Shown here: positions 1 to 7,770 of the stretch, piece after piece | Layout: each line of letters opens with the position of its first letter | How positions within the stretch are numbered: position 1 is the stretch's first letter | IMG/VR virus record: IMGVR_UViG_3300025010_000127 | Location: 1 to 40,723 of that record | From: a virus | DNA length: 40,723 nucleotides | Direction: 5' to 3' (one strand) | Translations under genes and position numbers: made by a program | Notes under the pieces: generated by a model | Database searches by the model: none | What the model was told of the DNA's origin: nothing | What the model saw: only the letters and a program-made list of their open reading frames with translations

Positions 1-1
1 C

Positions 2-79
2 TCTGTTCGTGAGTACATTATTGGCCTATTAAAAAAGGATACAGCGGCATGGCGGGACAAAGTGGCGACGGAAAAATAG
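2..79 (+). CDS. 3' end of an upstream gene (partial)
   Basis: An open frame runs in from the left edge and stops at a TAG at 77-79, giving a 25-residue tail rich in Lys, Ala and Trp. It overlaps the start of the next gene by about 30 bases, as other neighbours here do, so it may be the C-terminus of the preceding phage gene. There is too little sequence to name a product, and a chance open frame of this length cannot be excluded. Confidence 0.35.
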   Translation, partial: SVREYIIGLLKKDTAAWRDKVATEK

Positions 80-495
80 CGGAGGGGCTTTTTACAAAGC
101 ACCTCAAGGAGCTGATGAAAGACCCGCTCTGGTGGGGGCACCGATTCCCTGATGCCGGCGTCTGTATGGGCCGGGTACCTGCCCAGCCCGCCGATTACGA
201 AGTGATGTATGACGGCTCGGCGATGATGCTGTTGGAGTGTAAGGAGAGCAAGAGCGAGACCAGAGTGCCGGCATCCCGCTTCACCCAGACGCCGAAGATG
301 ACCAGGTTTGTTATGGCGGGGGGGTTGGCGGGGTTCTGTATCTACTTCCGTTACGCTAAGGCACCCTACTGGATCTTTGTTTCGCTCGAGGATGCCAAGA
401 AGGTCGACAAGAGCCTAAAAGTTACCGACGAGTATAAGAGGTATTCGGACATCAAAGACCTGATGCTGGACGTCAGAAAGGAGTTGGAAGGATGA
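49..495 (+). CDS. RecU-like Holliday junction resolvase / PD-(D/E)xK nuclease
   Basis: This 148-residue protein matches the RecU resolvase pattern. A 'PADY' segment (Asp49) is followed by a strand ending in 'LLECKES' (Glu63, Lys65), which together form a PD-(D/E)xK metal-binding core. A segment with 'FTQTPKMTRFVMAGGLAGF' and 'IYFR' then resembles the RecU region that precedes its last core strands. RecU enzymes cut four-way junctions during recombination and repair. The context of SbcCD, ligase and nucleotide enzymes downstream fits phage recombination. The start is ATG 49 with AAGGA about ten bases upstream, and the stop overlaps the next ATG as ATGA. A different PD-(D/E)xK nuclease role is possible. 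The family call is fairly sure; the exact substrate is inferred. Confidence 0.72.
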   Translation: MAGQSGDGKIAEGLFTKHLKELMKDPLWWGHRFPDAGVCMGRVPAQPADYEVMYDGSAMMLLECKESKSETRVPASRFTQTPKMTRFVMAGGLAGFCIYFRYAKAPYWIFVSLEDAKKVDKSLKVTDEYKRYSDIKDLMLDVRKELEG

Positions 496-1028
496 ATGAT
501 GCTATTATAACTGATTACCTAGAGTCTTTGGATAGAGAAGGCGGAAAAGGCACAGTCAACACCAAGCCATCAAACCCGAAAGACGCGATTGGTATAAAGA
601 AGCCACCTCAGTCTGTGCTGCCCCAAAATGTTATGGCCGAGGTAGGTGTGGCCATGCTTGAAGGGGCCCTCAAATATGGCAGGCACAATTTTAGAGTTAT
701 TGGAGTCAGGGGTTCGGTCTATTACGACGCCGCCCGCCGGCACATTGACTCCTGGTGGGAGGGAGAGGACATCGACCCGGACTCGGAGTTGAACCACATC
801 ACCAAAGCCATCACCTCCCTTGTTGTCCTCCGCGACGCCATGCTCAACGACAAATGGACGGACGACCGCCCACCAAAGAGCGACGTCGCCGGGCACCGGG
901 AGAGGATGGAGACTGCGGTCAGGCGGTTGTTTGAGAAGTACCCCGAGGCCAAGGAAGCGTATACGGAGTTGGGGGAGAGTCTGATAAGGCCGTGGATAGT
1001 GGAAGCAGATGTAGACACCAGAATTTAG
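492..1028 (+). CDS. dATP/dGTP diphosphohydrolase-family protein (MazG-like)
   Basis: This 178-residue protein carries the hallmark order of the phage dATP/dGTP diphosphohydrolase N-terminal family: 'SNPKDAIG' (27-34), 'LEGALKYGRHNFR' (56-68), 'YYDAARRHIDSWWEGEDIDP' (77-96) and 'HITKAITSLVVLRDA' (102-116), ending in 'DDRPP'. The acidic and His residues of the helices are those expected to bind metal. Family members hydrolyse purine dNTPs to dNMP and pyrophosphate. It is translationally coupled to the upstream resolvase (ATGA overlap, AAGGAG eight bases before the ATG) and is followed by a thymidylate-synthase-family gene, so both probably shape nucleotide pools. Relatives occur in phages with modified purines, but also widely in ordinary phages. 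Family is confident; the exact substrate is not. Confidence 0.78.
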   Translation: MNDAIITDYLESLDREGGKGTVNTKPSNPKDAIGIKKPPQSVLPQNVMAEVGVAMLEGALKYGRHNFRVIGVRGSVYYDAARRHIDSWWEGEDIDPDSELNHITKAITSLVVLRDAMLNDKWTDDRPPKSDVAGHRERMETAVRRLFEKYPEAKEAYTELGESLIRPWIVEADVDTRI

Positions 1029-1051
1029 GACCCAATCAAAGGAGCAAGTAA

Positions 1052-1786
1052 ATGATAAATGAAGAGTGCTGCTGCGTGAGGGCAGCAACGATCGACTCGG
1101 CCTGGCGGGAGGTAATGTGGCTGTGTGTCAAGAACGGCTATGATTTCCTGGTAAAGGGTGGGTCCTATGTCGGTCAGATCCGCAAGCAGCTGGAGGGGGT
1201 AAAGATCGTCATTGACCAACCGGGGACCCGCCCGCTTGCACCGATTTTGCCGCCTGGGGTGCCACCACCCACAAGCGACGAGAAGATCGAGGCCTACTTC
1301 CTGCGCTACATCGTTGGATCGGAAAAGAGCGACAACGAGGTCTACACTTACGGCGAATTCATTTCCAAGCAGTTGGTCAGAATTGTGGAGTTGCTTGTAT
1401 CGTCGAACGGCAATACCAACCAAGCGACGATCTGCATCGGTAACATTGAGACCACCTTTCTTGATGACCCTCCTTGTCTCCGATCTATATCATTCAAGGT
1501 GGTGAACGGGCGGTTGAATATGACCGTGTATTTCCGGTCCTGGGATCTGTACGCCGGCTTGCCTGAGAACCTCGGCGGCCTGCAGAGATTGAAAGAGATC
1601 GTGCTCGCGTACTTGCAAGCCGCTGAGATGCAGGTCGAAGACGGCAAGATCGTCGCGTTCTCGGATGGGCTCCACCTGTATGACCAGTATTTCCAGATCG
1701 TCGACACCTTGAACGTGGACAAGGTCCAGGTCGGTGCCCAAGCGTTGAGGGATAAAGCAATGTGGTTGACTGAGAAGGGCATTTAA
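1052..1786 (+). CDS. Thymidylate synthase-family enzyme (archaeal/phage-type)
   Basis: The C-terminal half of this 244-residue protein aligns with thymidylate synthase. The candidate catalytic Cys142 sits in 'DDPPCLRSISF', like E. coli Cys146. 'FRSWDLYAGLPENLGG' supplies Arg162, Asp165 and Asn173 (E. coli R166, D169, N177), and 'DGLHLYDQY' gives His208 and Tyr210 (H207, Y209). The conserved Asn points to dUMP rather than dCMP as substrate. The residue after the Cys is Leu instead of the usual His, and the protein is shorter than ThyA, like archaeal forms. It would make dTMP, or a modified uridylate if it is a dUMP hydroxymethylase relative. Start ATG 1052 has AAAGGAG eight bases upstream. The fold is well supported; which one-carbon product it makes is open. 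Confidence 0.72.
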   Translation: MINEECCCVRAATIDSAWREVMWLCVKNGYDFLVKGGSYVGQIRKQLEGVKIVIDQPGTRPLAPILPPGVPPPTSDEKIEAYFLRYIVGSEKSDNEVYTYGEFISKQLVRIVELLVSSNGNTNQATICIGNIETTFLDDPPCLRSISFKVVNGRLNMTVYFRSWDLYAGLPENLGGLQRLKEIVLAYLQAAEMQVEDGKIVAFSDGLHLYDQYFQIVDTLNVDKVQVGAQALRDKAMWLTEKGI

Positions 1787-1810
1787 CAACACATTTTAAA
1801 GGAGCGTACC

Positions 1811-2077
1811 ATGAAATTTACCGAAGCAGAAGTAAAAGAGTTGTTTGCCAAGCACACCACCTTGAAGGTTACTTTTGAGAAGAAAGACAAGTCCTTGCGG
1901 GAAATGGTCTGTACCAGGGACTTAGGGCTTGTCCCGGACGAACACCACCCCAAGAGCGACAAAGTCAAAGTCACCCCGCCGGGGCTTCTGAATGTTTACG
2001 AGATCGGCGTCGGCTGGCGGTCGTTTCATTGTGAGTCCGTCCAGGAGGTGGAGGCGGTATGTGGCGATACCGTGTGA
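1811..2077 (+). CDS. SH3 beta-barrel-like protein (DUF2693-like)
   Basis: This 88-residue protein has the layout of small T4- and cyanophage SH3-barrel proteins: a strand with 'VTFEKKDKSLREMVCTRD', a loop with 'VPDEHHPKSDKVK', and a last strand containing 'GWRSFHCESV'. The role of this family is unknown. AAAGGAG lies at 1798-1804, and the start is ATG 1811. The stop lies inside the next gene, whose ATG at 2059 uses the GGAGGTGGAGG run within this one. Family resemblance is by memory of the motif pattern; no function is claimed. Confidence 0.6.
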   Translation: MKFTEAEVKELFAKHTTLKVTFEKKDKSLREMVCTRDLGLVPDEHHPKSDKVKVTPPGLLNVYEIGVGWRSFHCESVQEVEAVCGDTV

Positions 2078-2397
2078 AGCTGGCAGCTTGGTGGGCCGGT
2101 CCGCATATAGCCGTCTTGGGTTTTCTCTTGTCGAGCTTGGCGGGAATGCTGACCACATACCAAATGATTCTCTGTCAGCTCGGTGTGGCACTCTGTCTGC
2201 TGGTGACTCTCCGTATCTGGGGGAAGCCGAAAAGGCCGGAAACTGTGTGGTGGGTAATAAGTCAGGGCACTTTCAGCTCAGTAACACTTAGCTCGGTGTG
2301 GTTCGACGACAAGGAAGAAGCTGAAATATATAGAACCAAGCTGGCAGCCAGAGCGCCGTATCTGCAGTTTTATCTAAAGGAGGAGATCAAGCAGTGA
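2059..2397 (+). CDS. Small membrane protein, unknown function
   Basis: This 112-residue protein has two hydrophobic stretches at about 7-29 and 33-52 ('LCQLGVALCLLVTL'), then a soluble tail rich in Trp and charged residues. It is probably an inner-membrane hairpin with a cytoplasmic C-terminus. It overlaps its neighbours on both sides (19 bases upstream, 4 bases downstream), which argues for real, coupled translation. No family is recognised. It sits in the DNA-metabolism operon, away from the lysis genes, so a holin role is not favoured. Confidence 0.6.
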   Translation: MWRYRVKLAAWWAGPHIAVLGFLLSSLAGMLTTYQMILCQLGVALCLLVTLRIWGKPKRPETVWWVISQGTFSSVTLSSVWFDDKEEAEIYRTKLAARAPYLQFYLKEEIKQ

Positions 2398-2873
2398 GCA
2401 AATGCACCAACCAACAGCTCACAGTGCTCGCGGCCGTTTCCGGGTGTTTGGCAGTGATGTCAATACCCGGAACGGTGTCGCGGGTTGACTGGAGAAAATT
2501 TATCGAGGACACCAAGGAGGTCGTGGACGACACCATCGCCGTATGGGAGGCCACGGGCGACGACATCAATAATTTCAAACGCCATATCCAGCCGGCGATT
2601 TTGAAATGGCACGACTTTTTAGAGGGCCAGCAGCGGATACGGTTGACACCTGTCAACTTGGCATGCATGTGTGCCAGAGTAGTTCAAGATCAATTGGACC
2701 GGGGATCCGACCGCCGCAAGAAATACCTGCTGGAGGAAATTGCCAAACGGATTGAAACGATCCACAACTACTTCGACCCTGAGGGCAGAAACTTTGTCGC
2801 TTACGACGAGTCAGGGGTGTTGATGGATTTTCTTTATGAACTTATTGGGTGGGAATTCGATTGGAGGAAATGA
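2394..2873 (+). CDS. Hypothetical protein, 159 residues
   Basis: The start is GTG 2394 preceded by AAAGGAGG at 2376-2383, and the stop overlaps the next gene region. The protein looks soluble apart from one short hydrophobic patch near residues 8-24 ('LTVLAAVSGCLAVMSIPG'), which could be a buried helix. The rest is a charged helical protein with several Trp residues and ends in 'GWEFDWRK'. No known domain is recognised. The coupled position between a membrane protein and an inserted endonuclease says little about function. Confidence 0.6.
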   Translation: MSKCTNQQLTVLAAVSGCLAVMSIPGTVSRVDWRKFIEDTKEVVDDTIAVWEATGDDINNFKRHIQPAILKWHDFLEGQQRIRLTPVNLACMCARVVQDQLDRGSDRRKKYLLEEIAKRIETIHNYFDPEGRNFVAYDESGVLMDFLYELIGWEFDWRK

Positions 2874-2875
2874 CC

Positions 2876-3580
2876 GTGGGCAAATTTATTAACCTAATCG
2901 GGGAGCAATACGGGAAACTAACTGTGTTAAGTCAGCTACCTAACAAAGGTAAACACACCATATGGTCTTGTAAGTGCTCCTGCGGCAATGTAGCTGCCGT
3001 GGCATCTACCCACTTAAGATCAGGTCACACACAGTCTTGTGGCTGCCACCGTGAGGAAGTGCGGGTATCAAGTAACACAACCCACGGAGTGTCAGACTCC
3101 CCAATATACCCTATTTGGTTGTTAATACTAAGACGGTGCTATTCTGAGAAAGATAGGCTGTACGCCCGATATGGTGGCAGAGGCATTAAGGTTTGGGATA
3201 AGTGGCTGGATAATCCTGCTGAGTTTGTCTCTTGGTGTCAGAATAACGGGTGGGTGAAAGGACTGGACATTGATCGAGAAGATAACAACGGGGACTACAC
3301 ACCAGATAACTGTAGGTTTGTGACCAGGTTGGTGAATAACCATAACAGAGAGTATGGCAGTAAAACTAGAAACTCTAAAACTGGGATTGCCGGCGTATCG
3401 CCCAGTGGTACTGGATTCCGAGCTTACATCGGCTCCAGAGTTTTTAGTGGAGCCCCGGAAGGTGCACCGGGTAGGCAGATAAATTTAGGTGTTTTTAGCA
3501 CTGTAGAAGCTGCACTTAAAAGTCGAAACAATTTTATTACAGAGCATAGTTTGCCTAATAGAATTCAGGAGGTAATATGA
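2876..3580 (+). CDS. HNH-type homing endonuclease with AP2-like DNA-binding domain
   Basis: A freestanding mobile endonuclease of about 234 residues. The N-terminus has a Cys cluster that could bind zinc ('CKCSCGN' at 32-38, 'TQSCGC' at 52-57). The centre has the pattern typical of phage HNH/AP2 proteins: 'ARYGGRGIKVWDKW' (97-110), 'GLDIDREDNNGDY' (129-141), 'NCRFVT' and 'NNHNR'. The C-terminus ('SKTGIAGVSPSGTGFRAYI' to 'NLGVFSTVEAAL') resembles an AP2 DNA-binding domain. GTG 2876 is chosen because GGAGG at 2863-2867 is eight bases away; ATG 2870 is too close to it and ATG 2849 lies before it. The gene is visibly more A+T-rich than its neighbours, and its end supplies the ribosome site for sbcD, both signs of insertion into the operon. 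Confidence 0.75.
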   Translation: MGKFINLIGEQYGKLTVLSQLPNKGKHTIWSCKCSCGNVAAVASTHLRSGHTQSCGCHREEVRVSSNTTHGVSDSPIYPIWLLILRRCYSEKDRLYARYGGRGIKVWDKWLDNPAEFVSWCQNNGWVKGLDIDREDNNGDYTPDNCRFVTRLVNNHNREYGSKTRNSKTGIAGVSPSGTGFRAYIGSRVFSGAPEGAPGRQINLGVFSTVEAALKSRNNFITEHSLPNRIQEVI

Positions 3581-4599
3581 TAAAGGCAATCAACGACATA
3601 CATCTTGATGTCAATCGAGTAGGCGGCACGACGGAGACATCGAGGGAGGCCTTGCAGCTCTACGCTGTCAATCAGTTCAAGAACCTCCTTGCCCGCAGCA
3701 AGGACGCGGACCACCTGCTCATCCTCGGGGACCTTTTCAACAAGGCCAAGGTAGAAGAGTGGGTGTTTCTTGAGGTGTACAAGGCCCTGGTGAGTTTTAT
3801 GGCCGACGCTCCAAATTGCGTCCTGATCCTGGTTAGAGGCAACCATGATTCACGTAGTAAGGACAGGCAGAACCTCTGCTCCCTTGAGCTACTCGCCAAC
3901 ATCAGCCAGGGCAACGTCGTGTTCGTCTTCGACGCCCCCTACCTGTTCGAGGACGACGGCAAGGTCCACTACGTAATCCCGCATATGTTCAACCAGGAGC
4001 AGTTCGACGCAGCCGTAAGCGCGGTCACGGACGAGGTCGACTTCCTGTACCTACATAGCAATGTTGATAATCCTTTTGCGGTAGGGGATCACAGTATCAA
4101 TATCTCGAAGGACCAGGTCAAGACCTTGCACGACAAGGGCGTCACGGTCATCTGCGGCCATGAGCACCAGCGCCGCCGACCGTTCCCGAACGTGCATGTG
4201 ATTGGTAATCAGTTCCCGACAAGTATCTCAGACTGCAAAGGCAACGACGAGAAGTTCCTGCTGAGAATTGAGAACGGGCAGATCGTTAAAGAGCGGACTT
4301 GGACCGCCGCCGGCAACTATTACGACGTGCCAGTAGAACTGTTGGACACCGTCCCGGACACAGCCCAGTTCGTCCGGGTCCACGGCGAGGTCGCAAAAGC
4401 GGATTTTGCCAAGGTCATTCAGGAGGTCGACAAGTTCCGCCGGAAGTCGTCGGCGTTTGTCGTCAGCAACGCCGTCTCGGTCGTGGTCGAGGGCAAAGTC
4501 CTGCAGGCGGAGGAGGTCACCAACATCAATGTGGTTGAGTTGCTGATCCAGGCCGTACCGGAGAAGTACCGGGAAAAGGTAGCGGCGTGTAGGGCATAA
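3577..4599 (+). CDS. sbcD: SbcD/Mre11-like nuclease (gp47-like)
   Basis: A 340-residue calcineurin-like phosphoesterase with all the expected metal-binding motifs: 'DIHLD' (7-11), 'GDLFN' (51-55), 'GNHDSR' (88-93), 'YLHSN' (His160) and 'GHEHQ' (194-198). With SbcC it forms a manganese-dependent exonuclease/endonuclease that opens hairpins and trims broken DNA ends; in T4 the gp46/47 pair starts recombination-dependent replication. The partner gene follows 20 bases downstream. Start ATG 3577 overlaps the end of the homing endonuclease by 4 bases and uses AGGAGG at 3567-3572. Confidence 0.88.
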   Translation: MIKAINDIHLDVNRVGGTTETSREALQLYAVNQFKNLLARSKDADHLLILGDLFNKAKVEEWVFLEVYKALVSFMADAPNCVLILVRGNHDSRSKDRQNLCSLELLANISQGNVVFVFDAPYLFEDDGKVHYVIPHMFNQEQFDAAVSAVTDEVDFLYLHSNVDNPFAVGDHSINISKDQVKTLHDKGVTVICGHEHQRRRPFPNVHVIGNQFPTSISDCKGNDEKFLLRIENGQIVKERTWTAAGNYYDVPVELLDTVPDTAQFVRVHGEVAKADFAKVIQEVDKFRRKSSAFVVSNAVSVVVEGKVLQAEEVTNINVVELLIQAVPEKYREKVAACRA

Positions 4600-4619
4600 C
4601 AAATTAAAGGAGCAAACAG

Positions 4620-7094
4620 ATGCCAACAATAGACAGCATTACCCTGACAAATTTTGGGATTCACAGAAAACGATTTTTCCAATTCGGCCCCGGATTTAAC
4701 GTCATCCGCGGCGCCAACGAGGCTGGCAAGACCACCATCCTGGAAGCGATCGCCATTGCCTTCTTTGGCAGCAGCGCCCTCCGGGGCGGCTGGGAGGATG
4801 TGGTCACGGAAGGCGAGAAGGTCGGCAGCCTGGCCATCAACCTGCGCTATGGCCAGTACACTGTTCATCGATCCAAGGCATCTGCTTCCGTTGTCAGCGA
4901 CGACGGCAAGGTCGAGGTCTCTGGCCACGGCGACGTCACGGACTTTTTCCTGCGCCACTTCGGCATCGAGAAGGGCACAGAGCGAAACGTCATGATTGCC
5001 CAGCAGGGCAAGATCCAGGGGATACTGGAGTCCGGCAACGCGGACGCTACCAAGTTCATTGAGAACCTCGCCAACTTTGACCAGATCGATCAGCTGGTCG
5101 AGCGGATGAAGGCCAAGTACCCAGTCATTGACCAACAGGCCCTGAATCAACAGATTGCAGCCCTCGAGGAAAAATTGACTGCGAAGGAAGCGGAAGGGCT
5201 GCCGGATCTGGCTGCTGACCAGAAAAGCCTGAAAGAGTGGGAGGTAAGAGTCGACGCCGCAAAGAACAAAGTCGCTGCTGCGGTCGACGTCCTGGCTCAG
5301 CAGAACACAGAGCTGGAAACTCTGCGGAGCCAAAAGCGGGAGTTCGACAGCGCGGTCAAGGCCGTAGCCGACCAGGAGCAAGCCGTAAGTGATTTGCAGG
5401 GTAGCCAGAAGAAGATAGCCGATCAGGTCAAAATTCTGGAGACGGAGATTAATTGCTCCAAGAGTCGGCTGGATGGCGCCCGGGCGTTCCTTGCCGATCT
5501 GGAGAAAAAGCAGACAGCCTACCACGATTACCGGCGGGTTGTCGACTTCGTCGGCTGCGATGATACGTGGGACGAAAGCCTGGAGGACCTCCACAAAGAA
5601 CTGGAGGGTACAAGGAAAGCGGCAGTAGTGCTGCAGGCGGAACTAAAGGCCAGTGAGAAGAAGGCGGCTACGCTTGAGGCCTCGCCGATAATAGACAAGC
5701 AAGTGGAGGCTCTGCAGGCAAAAGCAGCGGACATCTCCAAACAGAAGGCAGTGCTGAAAGCGATGACCGGAGACTCCGAGGAGGTGGCCAAGCTCAAACA
5801 AGAGATCGCTGACGTGGGCACCCGCATGGCTGTGGAGAAATCCAAGCTGATGGCCGAGACTACTTGTCCGACCTGTGGGACAGATCTCAGCGAGAAGGCT
5901 GCAGCTATCAACGACAGCGTCAACGACGAGCTGGTGCTCTTAAATGATACCAGGTTGGCCCTGGAGGCTAATCTCAAAGCTGCCTATCAAAAGCAGCGTG
6001 ATGCCCGTGCGCAGCAGGAAAAAGATCTGGAGAAGGAATTCGACCGCACCCTTAAGAAGACTGAGGAGTTGATCGTTATTCTGGAGCAGGCTCGGGCGAA
6101 GGGACTCGGACAGATCAACGAGAGTATTGGTAAATTGAGGGAAACCCTTACTGAAACAGAAGAGACTGTCAGGATACTGGAAGGTATCATCACGGTCCAG
6201 GACAAGGTCGTCGCCCTGTTGGAGACTGTTACATCTACTTCTCTATGGGTGAATAAGGACGTCTACCCCTGGAGCGTATCTTGGGGCGCAGACGCTCCGG
6301 AGAAAACCAACCAGCAGCAGATCGACAAGGCCAACAACGACGTGGTCTACTGCACGGGCTTGGCCACCCAGTTGGAGGGGAAGGCCAAGGAGTTTCATAA
6401 ATGCTGCGCGGAGTTGTCTGCGGCCGAGGTCAAGCTCACGGGCTTGCGGTCCCAGTCGGCCAAGCTCAAGGACCCATCCGAGCAAATTGAGGTGCTTGTA
6501 GTTTCAATATCCACTGGCAAGGTACAGTTGGTGGAGCTACAGACAAAGCTCAACGCCCAGATCGAGGGCGTGAATGCGGCTGCGACCAAACTTGCCCTCG
6601 ACCAGCAGACCGTCAAGAAACACGGCGAGGACGTGGCCGGGATCAAGGGCGACATCCCGGGCGTCAGAAACCAGATACTGAAGTCCGCGGAGAACAACGC
6701 CCTGCATAGGGCGGTCGCGGAGGCCCGCACGACCGTAATCGAAGGCGTCTGGAACACGCTCTTGACCGCGGCCAACGAGTGCTTCTCTTCTATTCGCGGC
6801 ACCGTTTCCGACATCACCAGGGAGGGCAAGGTCTTTAAAGTCAACGGCATTAAAACCGTCAGGCTGTCGGGGTCGACGCTGGACTCCCTCGGGTTGGCGA
6901 TGCGGGCCGCGATCAGGGCGGTGTTCTGTCCGGCCACGGATTTTGTTTTGTTAGATGAAATTGCAGCAGGGATGGACGTTGAGAGAACCGCAGCGGCCAT
7001 GGCCCAGGTAGCGTCCCTTGGAATTCCTCAAGTAATTCTGGTCACTCACGAAGAGGTCAGCGACGGATTGGCAGACAATATTGTGGAGGTGTGA
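4620..7094 (+). CDS. sbcC: SbcC/Rad50-like ATPase (gp46-like)
   Basis: An 824-residue SMC-like ATPase and partner of SbcD. It has Walker A 'GANEAGKTT' (31-39), a long coiled coil split by a zinc hook 'CPTCG' (Cys416, Cys419), a signature region 'RLSGSTLDSLGLAMR' near 750, Walker B 'FVLLDEIAAGMD' near 775 and an H-loop 'LVTHEE' near 807. All active elements are present, so the protein should be functional. The coiled-coil arms are shorter than in cellular SbcC (about 1050 residues), as is usual for phage gp46. AAAGGAG lies just before ATG 4620. It probably tethers and processes DNA ends for recombination-driven replication with the RecU-like resolvase and ligase. Confidence 0.9.
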   Translation: MPTIDSITLTNFGIHRKRFFQFGPGFNVIRGANEAGKTTILEAIAIAFFGSSALRGGWEDVVTEGEKVGSLAINLRYGQYTVHRSKASASVVSDDGKVEVSGHGDVTDFFLRHFGIEKGTERNVMIAQQGKIQGILESGNADATKFIENLANFDQIDQLVERMKAKYPVIDQQALNQQIAALEEKLTAKEAEGLPDLAADQKSLKEWEVRVDAAKNKVAAAVDVLAQQNTELETLRSQKREFDSAVKAVADQEQAVSDLQGSQKKIADQVKILETEINCSKSRLDGARAFLADLEKKQTAYHDYRRVVDFVGCDDTWDESLEDLHKELEGTRKAAVVLQAELKASEKKAATLEASPIIDKQVEALQAKAADISKQKAVLKAMTGDSEEVAKLKQEIADVGTRMAVEKSKLMAETTCPTCGTDLSEKAAAINDSVNDELVLLNDTRLALEANLKAAYQKQRDARAQQEKDLEKEFDRTLKKTEELIVILEQARAKGLGQINESIGKLRETLTETEETVRILEGIITVQDKVVALLETVTSTSLWVNKDVYPWSVSWGADAPEKTNQQQIDKANNDVVYCTGLATQLEGKAKEFHKCCAELSAAEVKLTGLRSQSAKLKDPSEQIEVLVVSISTGKVQLVELQTKLNAQIEGVNAAATKLALDQQTVKKHGEDVAGIKGDIPGVRNQILKSAENNALHRAVAEARTTVIEGVWNTLLTAANECFSSIRGTVSDITREGKVFKVNGIKTVRLSGSTLDSLGLAMRAAIRAVFCPATDFVLLDEIAAGMDVERTAAAMAQVASLGIPQVILVTHEEVSDGLADNIVEV

Positions 7095-7097
7095 AAG

Positions 7098-7349
7098 ATG
7101 AAAGAAACGAGAACGTATGAACTGGAACTCGACTCATTTATGGAATACTCCAAGGTGCCGATGCCGGTCAGAATGCGGCTGGCGCTAAACGCCTTGGGCA
7201 TGAAGTTTGCCGACGATGGCAGCCCGTCCGCAATTGTCAACCGTAATCCAGTGCCATTGGGCACCACCTCCTGGTGGGAAGATCCCGGGCACCCAAATAA
7301 ACGATTTTATAAACAAACTTTGGAGGTGCCTGATGCCGGTGACAAATGA
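7098..7349 (+). CDS. Hypothetical protein, 83 residues
   Basis: A small soluble protein starting at ATG 7098, four bases after the SbcC stop, with GGAGG in the end of sbcC. It has a short charged N-terminus, then 'MPVRMRLALNALGMKF' and a Trp/Pro-rich C-terminal part. It overlaps the next gene by 17 bases. No family is recognised. Confidence 0.55.
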   Translation: MKETRTYELELDSFMEYSKVPMPVRMRLALNALGMKFADDGSPSAIVNRNPVPLGTTSWWEDPGHPNKRFYKQTLEVPDAGDK

Positions 7350-7770
7350 AATGCAGGAACTGCTCAAGTCCGCAGCCCCGCTCAAGCCGCACCACAAGGC
7401 CTACATCGAGGCCGTGAGCGTCCTCTCCGGCTCCGTCGCCTTCGGGGTTGCCGGCGCCAACCCAGACAAGGATTACGTCCTGCGTCAGAAACAATTCGAC
7501 GGTATGGGCTTGGGCATGGATGTGCTCCGGTATGGCGCCGGCGAGCCCTACCGATTTGATGGTTACAGCTCCTGGTATGTGAAGTGTGAGAACGGCGAGG
7601 TTTTCAACCTGCTGGTGGCTGAAACAGAAGACGTCTACAATCAATACGTCTTTGCCACGGTATCGATAAAAGACAGGATGGCCATGGATGCGGAGTACGC
7701 CGAACGAATTAAGGACAAGGCGTTCAGAGTGTCGGAGTTCCAAAAATTTAAGAAGGAGTGTGTTGGATGA
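7333..7770 (+). CDS. Nucleotidyltransferase-fold protein
   Basis: A 145-residue protein with the minimal nucleotidyltransferase signature 'LSGSVAFGVAGANPDKDYVL' (31-50): Gly33-Ser34 followed by the Asp45-x-Asp47 pair that would bind metal. Start ATG 7333 is chosen because GGAGG at 7322-7326 is six bases upstream; a longer frame back to 7207 lacks such a site and overlaps the upstream gene more. It overlaps the DNA ligase by 4 bases, so the two are probably co-translated. Proteins of this fold transfer nucleotides to nucleic acid, protein or small molecules. The substrate here is unknown; DNA end repair with the ligase is inference from position. The third acidic residue of the fold was not identified with certainty. 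Confidence 0.6.
   Translation: MPVTNEMQELLKSAAPLKPHHKAYIEAVSVLSGSVAFGVAGANPDKDYVLRQKQFDGMGLGMDVLRYGAGEPYRFDGYSSWYVKCENGEVFNLLVAETEDVYNQYVFATVSIKDRMAMDAEYAERIKDKAFRVSEFQKFKKECVG

Noticed and set aside
492-1028. Diphosphohydrolase as proof of a 2-aminoadenine (Z) genome
   Set aside because: The family is common in phages with ordinary DNA, and no PurZ or DatZ gene is present in this window.
4419-5594. Long - strand frame (391 codons) opposite sbcD and sbcC
   Set aside because: SbcC and SbcD show all motifs on the + strand; the antisense frame has no recognisable domain and no ribosome site.
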